Assembly (NCBI GenBank): GCA_033239125.1
Contig: BSWB01000005.1
Span: 146,192,494-146,256,493 of the forward strand
Origin: Fagopyrum homotropicum
Lineage: Eukaryota; Streptophyta; Magnoliopsida; Caryophyllales; Polygonaceae
Direction of reading: 5' to 3'
DNA: 64,000 nt
Shown here in pieces: positions 12,098 through 24,600 of the stretch. The number at the start of each line of letters is the position of its first letter. Position 1 is the first letter of the stretch. The notes under the pieces were generated by a model, which saw nothing but the letters and a program-made list of their open reading frames with translations, was not told the origin of the DNA and did not search any database. Position numbers and translations under genes: made by a program.

Positions 12098-12389
12098 GGG
12101 CCCGTTTGGTTCCAACTCCGAAATCGGAAACGGAATGGAAACGAATGTAGTTCATACGTATACCCTTATTCATGAATGTTTTTGGAATTATTCTTTGTGA
12201 TTTGAAGGAATTGGAGTAGAGTTTGATTACTTTTGATACCCTACATAGACACAAAATGTGGGGAAGCAAGTGCATTTTGCATTAAACCATAAGGAATGAT
12301 TTTATGAAAATTCATGAATAAGGATATACATATGGACTAAATTCGTTTTCATTCTTTTTTCGTTTTCGGAGTTGGAACCAAAAGTGCCC
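12098..12389. mobile_element. Tourist-like (PIF/Harbinger) MITE, TSD TAA
   Basis: The left end GGGCCCGTTTGGTTCCAAC is mirrored at the right end, which reads GTTGGAACCAAAAGTGCCC. TAA flanks both ends. Near-complete inverted symmetry over 292 bp. A sister copy with TSD TGA lies in an intron of the methylesterase gene (59436-59727). Confidence 0.75.
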
Positions 12390-12746
12390 TAAAATTGTTG
12401 CAAATTTATAGAGTTATAAAAGAGTAATATATCTTCGTCCTATACAATATTGCTATCGTTAACATTTAAATTTTTAAAAAAAATATTCAATATGGTATAT
12501 TTTGAAGTTACTCTTAAATATGGTTCGATTAAATTTGACATACTATTATTTATTTCTCGAATAGGAGAGGTCTTTTTTTAAATTACGGAATAACTTGTAT
12601 GAAATGAAGATTAAAAAAATAACCCAAATTTTTTATTTTTTGAGAATACATGTAAATATGTAATCCCCATGTAGAATTTGAAATTAAAGTACAATTGTCG
12701 CACGTGTTCCTCTTCCGGTTAAGCGTTGTTAATTTTCTCAAATAAA
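12390..12746. other. Intergenic, nothing recognised
   Basis: AT-rich and without features. Confidence 0.5.
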
Positions 12747-13251
12747 TCTATATATATTACTAAAACATCACCCATTTTATCTACGTGTCAACCTCTAAGG
12801 TTATTCACGTCAGCATTTTTTAAATTTATTTACAAATTTGCTACAACGTATTTACATATTTACCATTAATTATTTTATAAGACACATCAGTTTTATTAAA
12901 ATAAATAATTTAAAAAAATTAAATCTACTTATCTACCAATCAAAATTAACAAATTGATCTATCCTAACTCGATTTGTTGAGAAAATCTAACGCAAATCTT
13001 CTAACAAATTTGACACATTTGTTGAATTTGAAACTAAACCAAATTTTATTCGAATAATAATCTTTGTAATAGAATTTTAATTAAGTTTTTTTGTTAATTT
13101 TAAAAAAGTTAATCCTCACATGTTTGTCATATTAATTAATAAAAAAATAATTTTTATTATAGATTAATGTCAAATATACTGTGCATGAAAGAGAAAATAT
13201 AATATTTTTTTAATTAGACATCTCTGCATCAGGCGCGGGCATTAAACTAGT
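12747..13251 (+). mobile_element. Non-autonomous Helitron
   Basis: It starts TCTATATATATTACTAAAAC after an A and ends AAACTAGT before a T, as expected for insertion between A and T with 5' TC and 3' CTAGT ends. A GC-rich stretch at 13226-13240 lies where the terminal hairpin is expected. 505 bp with no Rep/Hel coding. A relative of the 5' end lies at 46410. Confidence 0.6.
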
Positions 13252-13672
13252 TAGTATTATATTTTGATTATGGAGTACAAAAATTAACACTGTTTTCATT
13301 TCTTATAATAAAAATCAATTTAGCAGTATTATTGTTTTAAGACAATCTTTTTAAAGGAAACACGATCTAAAGCTAAGTTTTATTGTACATAAAACATGTT
13401 TGAGTTTTACATAAATTTTTATTTCAGACACCCAACTTACTTATTTTTGTGTTTAATTTTTATTTTGATTCCCGTGTATCTAAAAATAGATATCGGGATA
13501 ACTCAACTATAATCCTTTCATTTCAGTAATTTATTGATATATTTATACAATTTTTGAAAAAATAAGTAGATGTATTTTTGTTAGATATTATTCTGACAAT
13601 TTTCCAAAAATATACCCAAAATAACTTAGATTTGATAATCATCTTAAACAAAACTAAAATAAATATAAAAAT
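13252..13672. other. Intergenic, nothing recognised
   Basis: AT-rich sequence without support for any feature. Confidence 0.5.
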
Positions 13673-13968
13673 TGTAAGATCCGATATCTTAGGGACTTTG
13701 CTCCCATGTTAGTCATGTTCGCGCAGAAAACTTTCCAGGATGTCACCCATCTTGTCCCCATCTCCGCGCAGCAAACTTCTCAGGAGTTCACCCATCCTGA
13801 AATTTCTCTCACACGAGCACGCTTAACTCCGGAGTTATTTGTCCTCAATCTACCACTGAAAAAGAATAATTCTTATTGACATGGGTAGCAACTCATTCTT
13901 ATAAGTTATAAGTCAGTTACAAATTCCCATTCAAATGATGTGGGATGACAATTTTACGGGATGCTACA
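13673..13968 (-). mobile_element. Cassandra-like solo LTR containing a 5S rRNA-derived segment
   Basis: Ends are TGTAAGATCC and GATGCTACA (TG...CA), 296 bp. The flanks AAAAT and ATAAT agree at four of five positions. On the minus strand the middle reads AGTTAAGCGTGCT, then GAGAG, then GGATGGGTGAACTCCTGAGA, which is the box A to box C stretch of plant 5S rRNA (about 13735-13835). The 3' part of that 5S segment appears twice in tandem. TRIM retrotransposons of the Cassandra family carry exactly this 5S segment in their LTR. No second LTR is nearby. Confidence 0.7.
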
Positions 13969-15709
13969 ATAATAACCCTCGAGTAATTCATCATAAGTGT
14001 TTATTTTAGTCGGATTCTATTCCACCTTATATTAAATTTTGACTACAAATTCACTGACCCTAATTTTGTTTCCAAATGGAAAAAAATCCTTTAGAATTTC
14101 AAAACATTTCAAAATACTTTTTCCTATAAAAAAAAAAAAGTCACAAACCTTTAAAATTTCAAGTATTTTTGCAATACTTTATCACTTTATAGCAAAAAAG
14201 AAGAATAATTGCATGTTGGGAGAGGGCTAATGAGAACCATTCATTAGTTGTGCAAAGTACAATACAATACAGTATAGTCCTTCTCATATATATATTCTTG
14301 TCATTTCCCACTTTTCATTTAGAGTATTAGGTTTTAATTATTTGAAGCACAACTCAAAACCTCATCTTATCCTCTTGACAAAAGGAGGATGGAGGATTCC
14401 TATTGATTCTAATGCAAAGGATTAGTGGCACCATCAAATGTTTGGTCTGATTAATACCAAATTATGTAGGATTACTTTCACAAAAACTGGTCAATAGAAT
14501 TGAATTATGGTTTATAAAATTAGTTAGGGATAAAAATTATGGGAAGTTGTATAATTTTTTTAACCTTGCTATAATAAATTATGATAATTATAGGATTTAT
14601 ATAAATCTATACATATATGTCGAATGATGCCAAGTGTTGTTTGAGAATCCAAAGTTTACTTTAAAACAAAGTAAGTTACTTTAAAACGTGTCTTTTTTTT
14701 TTAGTAGTTTATGTAACTCGAAAAAAAAATTCGTTTGTTTTGTTAAGTATTAGGATTTGCATCGAAAATTGGAAAAAGGGTTTTTATGTTCACAAATTTT
14801 GGGAAAACTTCACAGGGTTTTTCACGAAAATTCTTATTGGACGAGAAATTGATTTTCATTTTTCAAGGCTATCCAAGACTTTTTATAGTTGAAAATGAAA
14901 TCGCGAGTTTATACGATAGGACAATATTTTGAATCTCATCGAAAACTTGTAGCAGCTTGTCAAACAAAGGCTAGTAGAGAAAAGAGTAAAAGGTATGATT
15001 GGCATAGAATCGACAATTGGACTAAAAAAAACATAAGCCTCGGGCAATTTGGCGAATAAAAAAAATACTCGAAGAAAGGACATAATTAAGACAAATAGAG
15101 ATCAAACTAAATAATAAAATGATTAACTAGGCATTTTACCATTATTACTCTATTAATGGTACTCATAACATAAACTCATTTAATAAATATACCTCTACTT
15201 AACTCAATTCATTTCATCTAGGAAGAATTATATATATGGTAAAATTATAAGGGTCTACAAAACGAAAGCCAATAAAAAAGAGCTTATTTAACCAAATTCT
15301 TTCAAATTACAATGCTACATGAATGAAGAACGAGTAGGGGATTAATAAGAATAAAAATACTCTAGAAAGGGGTTAATAGAGTATGAGAATTTTTCGCAAT
15401 ATCGGATATCAATACATTGAAATTAATCTCAAGACGTTTAAGTCAATCTTTGTGCTATGTGGCAAAACTGTTTCTCAATACCTTGAAGTGAATCTCAAAT
15501 CCCGAGAGAGGGCACTACCTAATAACAAGGCATAAAGATATATCAAGCTCTATTCATCAAAGGGGTCATATCTAGACCCAAAGGGATCCATGATGATCAT
15601 ACTCAATCTATAAGCCTCACAACCAACTAAACCTCAATATCTCAGCATAACTCACAATTTCTCAAATCTCAATGTAGTATCTAATCAACATTCCTCAATC
15701 TCAATTATA
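13969..15709. other. Intergenic, nothing recognised
   Basis: AT-rich. A few short frames are not supported by any similarity I know. Part of 15240-15709 may be diverged LTR sequence continuing from the next feature. Confidence 0.45.
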
Positions 15710-16533
15710 ATCCTAATTTAATTAATTAACCTTTAATTAATTAATTAGATTTCGCCAGAATAACGTTTTGCCCGCAGAGAATAATATAACGACCATAAAG
15801 GAATTTCTAATTATCCATTTTGACAAGCGTAAAGTCAATTTAGGCCAAATCGCAGTACGGAAAACGAATAAATTCATAACTTATTCGTTACTAACCCGAT
15901 TGACGATCTGAAAGAAGATTCGGAATCACAGCGACGCAAGCTACGCATGGACAACATCAAATTCACCGGAATCTGAGCGACGGAACCTGTCTAGAGACAT
16001 ATATGCTCGACCAACCCTTCATCTGCTCGGAAATGCAGAAACTCGGTAACGATATGAAGAGAATGAAGAGAGGAATCCAGAAACTCAAACAAAATTGAAA
16101 TCGAATTAGAAACAAAGAGTAGATCTGAGTTTGAAGGTTGAAAGAAATCAAAGCTTTTACGAGGAAACGTGAAAGGAAATGAATTAATAAAGGATTTTCC
16201 GCTATTTATAGTGAAGACGATAATTATCCTTTAGCAAAGTCGATAATTATCCTTTAACCGGTTCAAAGGCGGGTCGAACCTCCTTCTCCAAACTTCTTGT
16301 GATTGGAATATTAAATCTGAAATATTATAGGGATAATTATTTCACAACTGTCTCGGAAAACGTGTATTCCTAAGCCGTCTTTTTTAGCCGTTAAGAAATG
16401 AAATATCGACTCTTTTGGCCATTTTGCCTTTCCATGTTATTTCATATCTATGACATATCCGATATCCTGATCATTTCTCTCAACTGCATTTTTATTAATT
16501 GGAGCTCCCAAATGCTCCAAATAACACCGGAGG
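15710..16533 (-). mobile_element. LTR fragment related to the 48.8-57.5 kb gypsy element
   Basis: From TTTAATTAATTAAC through CCAAATAACACCGG it aligns with 50245-51113 of the large element's LTR, including GTTTTGCCCGCAG, AACCCGATTGACGAT and the paired GACGATAATTATCC words. It lacks the roughly 70 bp corresponding to 50308-50360 and diverges abruptly after CACCGG. The frame that is open in the big LTR is broken here, so it is not coding. Confidence 0.65.
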
Positions 16534-17651
16534 GTAAAAATAATTATCCGGGGGAAAAAGTAAAAATTCTCCCAAACATTTAAAATTACGCGAGAAACAT
16601 AACGGTGAGACTCATACTCATCACTTGTGAAATCTTCGTGAGTTATATGTCAATTACTATAAACGATTAATTTAATCAACATTAATTAGAATTCGGAAAT
16701 CATAACTATTACCGTTCTAAATCTTTTTCAACCATTTCTTTGTACGTCCGATATCTCTTTCATGTATGAGCAGTTGAGAATCTTCTCTCTTAGATCCAAT
16801 ATCCTACATAAACATATAATAAATCAAGACAAGATATCTAGAGAATATACACGATATTTGTTAGTATGTTTAACCGTATTCAATGTTAAGTCTTCCATCA
16901 TCCTAATATAACATTTAAACATTAAGGTGGAGTTATCAATAAATTTAGCAAACCTCGAAAATAACTTATTACGAAAATCAACCATCAATACTCAAAGTAA
17001 TAAAATGACGTTTAGACACCTTACCTTAGATGTTGTTTCGGTATTTTAAGTGTTGATCGCCGTGATAACGTGTAAGAAAAAAAATGATATTGGAATGATA
17101 ACTCTAAATGGGACGAGAGAAATTGGTGATGTTCCACGTCCCATCCAGGCTATTATATATGAGATGGGATCGGGACAAACCTTGCGTTTTTAGGCTAAAA
17201 ATCGTCGATAAGGTCCTATCTCTTAAAAAGATACCGAATATGCAACTCGAATTGAGACTTTTCGGAACATTCGTGTTGAAAATGGTTGACCCGCACCTTA
17301 GTTATAATTGAGTGAATTTTGCTCGAGCCATTATGTTTATTACAGTAGTATGTTGCGGTATACAATTCATTTAATTTCTTTTCTTCGGTTACATCTATTA
17401 CATATAATTTTAACCTTCTGAAACAAAAATGACTCTAGCAAAAACCAAAACTCGTAAAGTCAAAAATAATAAAACTTCTACCGAAAAAAATCGCAACTCA
17501 TAAACTCAAAACATGTAATTAATTATAATTCTCGCAACTTTTCACCTAGAAAATGTGATTTTCAAGATTAAAACGCATATATATAAACGATCATTGAGAT
17601 TAATAAATATGCTTTAAAAGATATTATGAAATAAATGCAATATTCGTCTAA
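16534..17651. other. Intergenic, nothing recognised
   Basis: No repeat boundaries or genes found. It may include a diverged end of the preceding LTR fragment. Confidence 0.45.
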
Positions 17652-17884
17652 GGACCTGTTTAGTAAGGCTTTGAGTTTATTCGGGTTTATAAACTAATGG
17701 GTTTATACGGGTTTAAAAACCCAAATAAAAATAATCTCATCTTGAGAAGGTTATTTTTTACGGGTTTAAAAATCCAAATAAACTCGTTCAAATAAAAACT
17801 CATACAAATGTAAACGGTTACACAAAATCAGCGAAGGTTTATAAACTATCATTTAGTTTATAAACCCGCAAGGTAAACAGGCCT
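17652..17884. mobile_element. Tourist-like MITE, TSD TAA
   Basis: The left end GGACCTGTTTA faces the right end TAAACAGGCCT. TAA flanks both. The interior repeats GGGTTTATAAACTA and CCCAAATAAA in inverted order. Confidence 0.55.
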
Positions 17885-19899
17885 TAAGTTAGCACTCAAT
17901 CTAAGATTTGATGCATGTCATTGCTTAACTGTTGCCATTGTTGAATCACTTCCTATTGTGCAAATGAATGGCTCACAACAGGCTGGATCCTTACCACTTT
18001 TGGTGCCTTGCTGCCCTCTGCCATCCTCTTCCAACTCATTTTATTTGTGATTAATTATTATGTATTTTCATTTTTCAAGCACCTCTAAATAAATTTAACT
18101 ATTTAGAATTTGACATATGCATGTATACTGTATTGAAATAGTATCGATTCTAATGAGATTTCAGTTCATATGTTTTAAAATATTTGTCATTTTTAGTGGT
18201 GGTTCTGTTGTATATTGGTTTAATGGAATTTTATTTTAAATTTAAATCGGTAATAATCGATCAATTCATATACTATTATGTTGGAAGCGTTAATAATCAG
18301 TAACGAAATGATTTTGAATTAATCAAAAAGTATATGTTAGTTTAAAGATATTTTAACGGATTCCGTTCCGTTTCATTTCTCCACTCCAACCAAACGGACA
18401 TTTAGTTTGTCCACGTGATGTGTACTCATTAAATCGGATTCACATCTATCCGATACGGTTAAAAAAATGCGTGATTTTGACGAAACCTGATTCGGGCCAT
18501 CGTTAAATTTGGCTCTGGTTCACTAATTCCGTTTCAAATCGATCATTTTGATTTAATGCCCATTTGGTTGAAGTGGTGGAATGAAAACGAAATGGAATCA
18601 GTTAAGAGGAAGGATAAGAAATGGAAATAATTAAATTACTTTCATGTGTTAAAAACCCACTAAACAAGCACAAGTTTTGATTGATTCGGAATCATTTCGC
18701 TATCGGAATGATGAAAATGAGAGCAAGAGAGCTCTATTGCATGTCCCAAAACGGAGGTCAATCCACATTATATCTAGGTCCACCGTCTCGTCACAACGCA
18801 ACTCGACACGGGCACGACGCGGCGCACACGTGTAGTGGTTTGACTACGCTGTTCCCCTATTGAAGATGGGTAGTGACCCAAAGGCCACATGAATCTCCCT
18901 TCATATTAGTCAATGTGGGAAGCTCCCATTTTGACTATTTTTCCAAAAGTTATTGCCTATCATGCAACCAAATTCGGACCTTCATTTTTCATTCAAACGG
19001 AACTCAAATTTAACGTATGAGTATACCATGAGTAATAGGTCGCGGAGACGAAGCCAAAGCTCCCGCTTTCCGGTGTTGACAATGATCGGAGCCCACCATA
19101 AATATATCCGGCGCACCCATGTGTTAAAACATGTTTTATTCATAGTTTTATTAATATAGTTCCAACACCTTATGCCAATAAGGTTTAGGTTGAAACTTCG
19201 CTAATCCTAATTTACATCAATTCACATGTACATTTATATACACACGATCCCTGTTTAGAGTCGGACAAACTTTAACCTGAAAATTGGACATGCATAGACA
19301 ATTGCATGGGAGAGAGGATGAAATATCCAACTACAAACTTGACTTATCATTCATGTGATGAGGCCCAACTATGACCATTGAAAGATTGGCATAATTGTCT
19401 TGCTTTCTCAACTTGGAGGGTTCCATATTATATTCCATTTCTCAATCACAAAGATTAGATCTTTAAGCATGAAGAATGGAAGAGACGAAGCTACACATGA
19501 AACGTGGGATTCCATACGACAAATAAATTAAAGGAGATTCCTTTGTACAAGTCTTTCACCAAATGGTGACACATGTCCACCCATTTGGTGAACTTGAGAG
19601 TGAAATATCGAAAGACGCATATTTCACTATTTTCCACGACCGGTTCGTTTTCGTCGCATACGATTGCGCATTGGAATCGAGTGTTGTTCGGATTTGCATG
19701 GGATATGGTAGGGCCCTCCTATTCATTGTTCTCTACTTGTTTCTCTTTGTCTCTTTCTTATGATTCATGTTCATCCCCCTATCTTTGTCGATTTCGCCAT
19801 TATCATGTTTCTCTTGTGAGAATTTAAATCTTCGAGATGATACTATACTAGTCTAGTCTAGTCCAGCTTTGTTAACCTTTGTCGAGATTTTTAGGAAGG
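17885..19899. other. Intergenic with scattered MITE pieces
   Basis: Sequences at 18360-18410 and 18555-18600 (CCAACCAAACGG and its inverse, GTTTCATTTC) look like arms of a foldback element similar to the one in the last intron of the SKU5-similar gene (about 43100-43155). Nothing else is supported. Confidence 0.4.
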
Positions 19900-20282
19900 T
19901 GTTAAAGTCCGATACATGCGGACCGGTAGAGTGGGGTCGTGTGCATACGAGCGCACATGCGCATTAGGCCCAAGTCCAGCACATAAGCTCGGTCAAATTC
20001 TATCCTAAAACCAATTGACAATAGGAGGGTTAGCTCACCGAACTTATATATCAGGCTCGGAGTGTCCCTATATTTCGATGTGGGACTTTATTATCTCCAA
20101 CACGCCCCCGCAAGTGCAACTAGAGGATATAGACCGAGTTGCACTTGTCCACAGGTTAGGATCGCGAGCCGAATTGAGGCTAACCGCTTTGATACCATGT
20201 AAAAGTCTGATACAGACGGACCGGTAGAGCGGAGGTCGTCTGCATACGAGCGCACATGCGCATTAGGCCCAAGTCCAACACA
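19900..20282 (-). mobile_element. Complete TRIM retrotransposon, 383 bp, TSD GAAGG
   Basis: Direct repeats of 84 and 85 bp (19900-19983 and 20198-20282) begin TGTTAAAGTCC and TGTAAAAGTCT and end CAGCACA and CAACACA. GAAGG flanks both ends (19895-19899 and 20283-20287). On the minus strand TGGTATCAAAGC (20197-20186) directly follows the right LTR and is a tRNA-iMet-type primer-binding site. No coding capacity, so it depends on enzymes from other elements. A related fragment lies at about 46225-46390. Confidence 0.8.
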
Positions 20283-20287
20283 GAAGG

Positions 20288-21231
20288 AGCAACATATCTT
20301 ACATGGTAATGTTATGTCACCTAAATTTTTAGACGCTGTTTAGGAGGCTCGAGTTTACTAGAAGGGGTTGACGACCTAACTTATTGTCCACCTACCTTCG
20401 TGTAAATATAATTATTCTAATAAAAATAACATTTATTTCTAAAAAAATGATAATTTATGAAAGTATTTTTAAAATAAAATGACAAGATCTTCTCGCAAAA
20501 ATCCTTGGGTCGGAAATGGGAACGTTTGTTTGTGTTTAAGATCATAAGCAAAGTGCAATTCAAAGGAAGAAGAAGCCCAACATTGTGGAGCCCAGCCCAC
20601 TACCTGTTTGGCCCAATTATCTAATTTAAGCCCAGCCCAATACCTAACTAACCCGATCATATAACTAAGCCCAACCCAACGCTTTTAGCAACTTACGGTT
20701 CAAATTGACAGAAACGGATCCCGTCAAACACTTCTTACAAATTATGCAAATTCTTTTGATCAAATCTCACGACAAAATAGAGGTTAATTTTTACGCAATA
20801 ATATTATAAATTTCATAATTTTTAGTTTAGATTTTACAACACATTAATTTATGGTCAAACATTTATATTTCACTAATAACATATTATAATAGTTAAAATC
20901 ATATTTGTAGATTGTACACGATATATAAGAATTGTTAAAGGATTACTTTATTATAATTCTTACAGAAATACATTTGAAAGATTTTATTTTGTATAAAAAA
21001 TCATACGTACTAAAAATTGAGGATTCTCATGAGTTTTAATTTGTCGGTTTTGATGTAAAGCGATTTGCTATAAAAATTTATTGTATTGTAGGTATATTAA
21101 TAATTATTTTTGAAAAGTATATTTTATGAGTAATAAGACCAACATCTCTTATGAATAAATTTAGTTTTTCAGTTTTATATTTTGGTAAGAAATTTTGGAT
21201 CTGTTGCTGTAGTAGAGCATTTCCCCTATTA
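20288..21231. other. Intergenic with a GCCCA-rich cluster
   Basis: At 20574-20685 the plus strand carries about eight GCCCA words (site II/TGGGCY-type when read on the minus strand). No gene starts there. The rest is AT-rich. Confidence 0.4.
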
Positions 21232-21250
21232 CACGTGACTTTGCCACGTG
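21232..21250 (+). promoter_or_regulatory. Paired G-box/ABRE elements upstream of the SnRK2 gene
   Basis: CACGTG occurs at 21232-21237 and 21245-21250, the second in the full ABRE context GCCACGTGTC. They lie about 440 nt upstream of the SnRK2 ATG. bZIP factors (ABF/AREB) and bHLH factors bind such sites. Use in vivo is inferred. Confidence 0.5.
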
Positions 21251-21393
21251 TCGTCTTTCTACTTGCTAATTACACCTCCAGCCCCACCAGGACCAACGCA
21301 ACCTTTCACCAATTACCTAAAAAGTTAATAAAAGATAATTACAGGGAGGATCTTTAGATTCTCCACTGCTCCAATTCCCTATGTCCTTTAAAA

Positions 21394-21407
21394 AAACGAC
21401 GTCGTTT
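21394..21407. promoter_or_regulatory. Perfect 14-bp palindrome AAACGACGTCGTTT
   Basis: An ACGT-core palindrome about 280 nt before the SnRK2 ATG. GGCGTCGTTT, half of it, recurs at 21557-21566. Such palindromes occur in plant core promoters. Confidence 0.45.
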
Positions 21408-21686
21408 GCGCCGACCTTTCCTGATTGTCCCCACCACCACCACCCCGCAACACCCAACCACCTTTCTCCGACAAGAAGATATTTTTTAATCCGTCGCCGA
21501 TCAAAATATCTTGCTTCTCTCTCCTCCTCTCTTAACCGACCTTCTCTCCTCAAATACGGCGTCGTTTAGCTTTCTTCCTCCTCTCGGCCACTGAAGAAGT
21601 CGATGCTGTGACGTTGTTTTGGCTCCCGGTAGGTGTTAATTTGAGTGTTGTTGAGGAAGAAAAAGGAAACCCAAATTTTCATCACG

Positions 21687-24600
21687 ATGGATCCGATGAT
21701 GAATCGGATGGCTCCGGCACCGGCGTCCTTGGGCCCGGCGATGGATTTGCCTATTATGCACGATAGCGATCGGTACGACTTTGTCCGTGACATCGGCTCT
21801 GGTAATTTTGGTATTGCTCGCTTGCTTAGGGATAAGGTTACCAACGAGCTCGTTGCTGTCAAGTACATCGAGCGAGGTGATAAGGTTTGTTACTTTATCG
21901 ATTTGTGACTAGTTTCTGTTTGATTTGATTTTACTCGGTTGATTGATTGATTATTTGGCTGAGAGGATGGATTTCTCATTTTTCGTAGTTTGGCGGGGTT
22001 GCGATTTGGGGACAATTGGAGGGTTTAGTCTTGATTGCTACGTGGTAGGCTGTTGTTGTATCGGTGATTTGGTGTTGTGGAAAATGGCGTTGTTTGTGTT
22101 GCTAGTGACTTTTACAGCACGTGTTGTCTGTTTCCAAATTTAGCATCGTTTTTCAGTTTAGGTAATAATTTTTTTGGGAACGGTTAGGGTTTGTGTTTGA
22201 TGGTTTAGTTTTTTGGGAAAATGTTCGTTTCTTTTTCCGTATTCAACATTTTCCCTGAGTTTTAGGGCAAAAGTTTCAGTTTAGGTAATTGTTCTTGTAT
22301 TGTCTGAAATGCATGGCTGTTGCATTGGATCCAAGATTGAAATTAGATTGCTTGGATGGCTAGGTGAGTTTTAATAGTGACAGACCTTTGTATTTGTGAT
22401 CAACTGGCAAGTTCTTGTTTTCTCATATCAATTTGTTGAGGGCACTTTTAGTGGTTAGCTTATATGAAATAATTGTGAAAGCTAGCTCCTTGATCGTGGT
22501 TGAGATGTGAGGTATCATGTGGTTTATGGCACTTATGCAGACTAGAAATGGTCTTTTGTTTGAAGGGTTGGTTGCTGATAACCAAATGCTTCTGTTCATC
22601 AAGATCGTTTGTTTATGGAGATTATTCAAGCTTGTGAGCTTGGTTGCTATCTTGTTTTCTTTTTTATGCTACAGATAGATGAGAATGTTCAAAGAGAGAT
22701 AATCAATCATAGGTCGTTGAGGCATCCTAATATTGTTAGATTTAAAGAGGTATGCCAAAAAAATTGAATCCATATTTATGCGTTTCATGAAGATGTAAAT
22801 TTAATTTTGCTTGTAACTGTGCACAAGGTAATTTTAACTCCTACCCATCTGGCTATTGTGATGGAGTATGCATCTGGTGGAGAGCTCTTTGAGCGAATTT
22901 GCAATGCCGGACGTTTTAGTGAGGATGAGGTTTATATATTACTTTCATGTCCTTCTCTTTCTTTCTCTATCTTCGGTAGTCTTAGGCTAGTCCCTAACCT
23001 TTATTGCTTACAGGCACGTTTTTTCTTTCAACAACTTATATCTGGTGTAAGCTATTGCCATGCAATGGTATGTAATATATTCAGGTTTTGTATTTTCATT
23101 TTTACTTTTGGTGCTTGGGTATTAACTAGTTTATTAAGACATTTCCATGATTGTATTGTATTTTTATTGTTAAAAGCAAGTGTGCCACCGGGACTTGAAG
23201 TTGGAGAATACATTGCTGGATGGAAGTCCTGCTCCTCGACTGAAGATTTGTGACTTCGGCTATTCTAAGGTATGAAAGCATTTTTGTGTTCCAGTATATT
23301 GTGATGGATTTCTTATTTATATTATTGATGAAACTGATTTTCGCATATACGGTATTCACTTTCTTCAAAATGCATAATGGGGGTTTCTGCTCTTGTTTCA
23401 GTCATCACTGTACCATTCGCAACCGAAATCAACTGTTGGAACTCCTGCATACATTGCCCCTGAAGTTTTACTTAAAAAAGAATATGATGGCAAGGTAATG
23501 TTGTCTATATTTCTTCTGTTAAGATAAAAGGTTTTGGCTTCTTGTATAATTTAATTTCTTATTCACTTAAGTATAAACACTTACGTATTTACCACGCTTG
23601 CAAACTGTTTATATGAGATCATGTAAATGAGTAAGCTTGATGCCTTCTTTGCAAGTTTTAAACTTGCAGTTGAAATTGGTTCAGCGAGAGGTATCTCTAG
23701 CAACAGTCAGATCTTTTTTAACTCCTCATCTTTTACATCATTCTTGAAGCATTGTATGTGATTTTAAAAAACCATTCACTATTCTTCTGTCGGTCCCTGC
23801 ATAAGTGAAAACGTATGATGAAGTTGTTCTGCCAGTGTTTTTTTCCGATTAACTATACTTGTTCCTTAGACAATTTAAATTAGGAGACACCTGACAAGGC
23901 TTGTGCATATGAAGAACTTATTTGGCAGTCTCAAGTGGATATGAGGTGGTTGATGATTCATATAGTAGGCTGTCAGTTTTCAATTATCTTTCATCACTTT
24001 ATTTTGTTTTTGATCATTGTGATGCACTGATGTCTGTGCTAACCGAACATACATGCTTATCTAATATAAAGCTCCGTCTGAAATTACAGATTGCTGATGT
24101 GTGGTCATGTGGTGTGACCTTATACGTCATGTTAGTAGGAGCATATCCCTTTGAAGACCCCGATGAACCAAAGGACTTCAGGAAGATGATACAGGTGATC
24201 TTTGGATATTGTATGCGTCTTCTCAATGTCGTTATGCAGTGCAGATTTGGCCCCAGCGTCACATATATACATTGTATTTATACAGAGAATATTAACAGTC
24301 CAGTATTCCATGCCCAACAATATCAACATATCTCCAGAGTGTCGACACCTGATTTCTAGAATTTTCGTTGGGGAGCCTGCCACAGTAAGTTTGTGTCTCT
24401 TCTCTTGATTTTTTGTGTAACTGTCTGTAAACCACTTGCTTGCATTTGTGACACTACTGTTTTTGTCTGGTCTTCTATCAGACCTTTCCAAATAGATTAA
24501 ACGTCTAATCTTCAAAGCTCCTTTTGACGAGCTTGTGTCACAAAAGATTGTCTATAGAACCATGTGCTATATTAAGTTATATTGATTAATGCTTTGTAAT

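Noticed and set aside
13735..13835. Functional 5S rRNA gene
   Set aside because: Only the box A-C half is present, diverged and partly doubled, inside LTR ends, with no tandem 5S array.
24014..24515. Minus-strand frames of 82 and 127 codons
   Set aside because: Antisense shadows of SnRK2 exons 7-8 and their introns.
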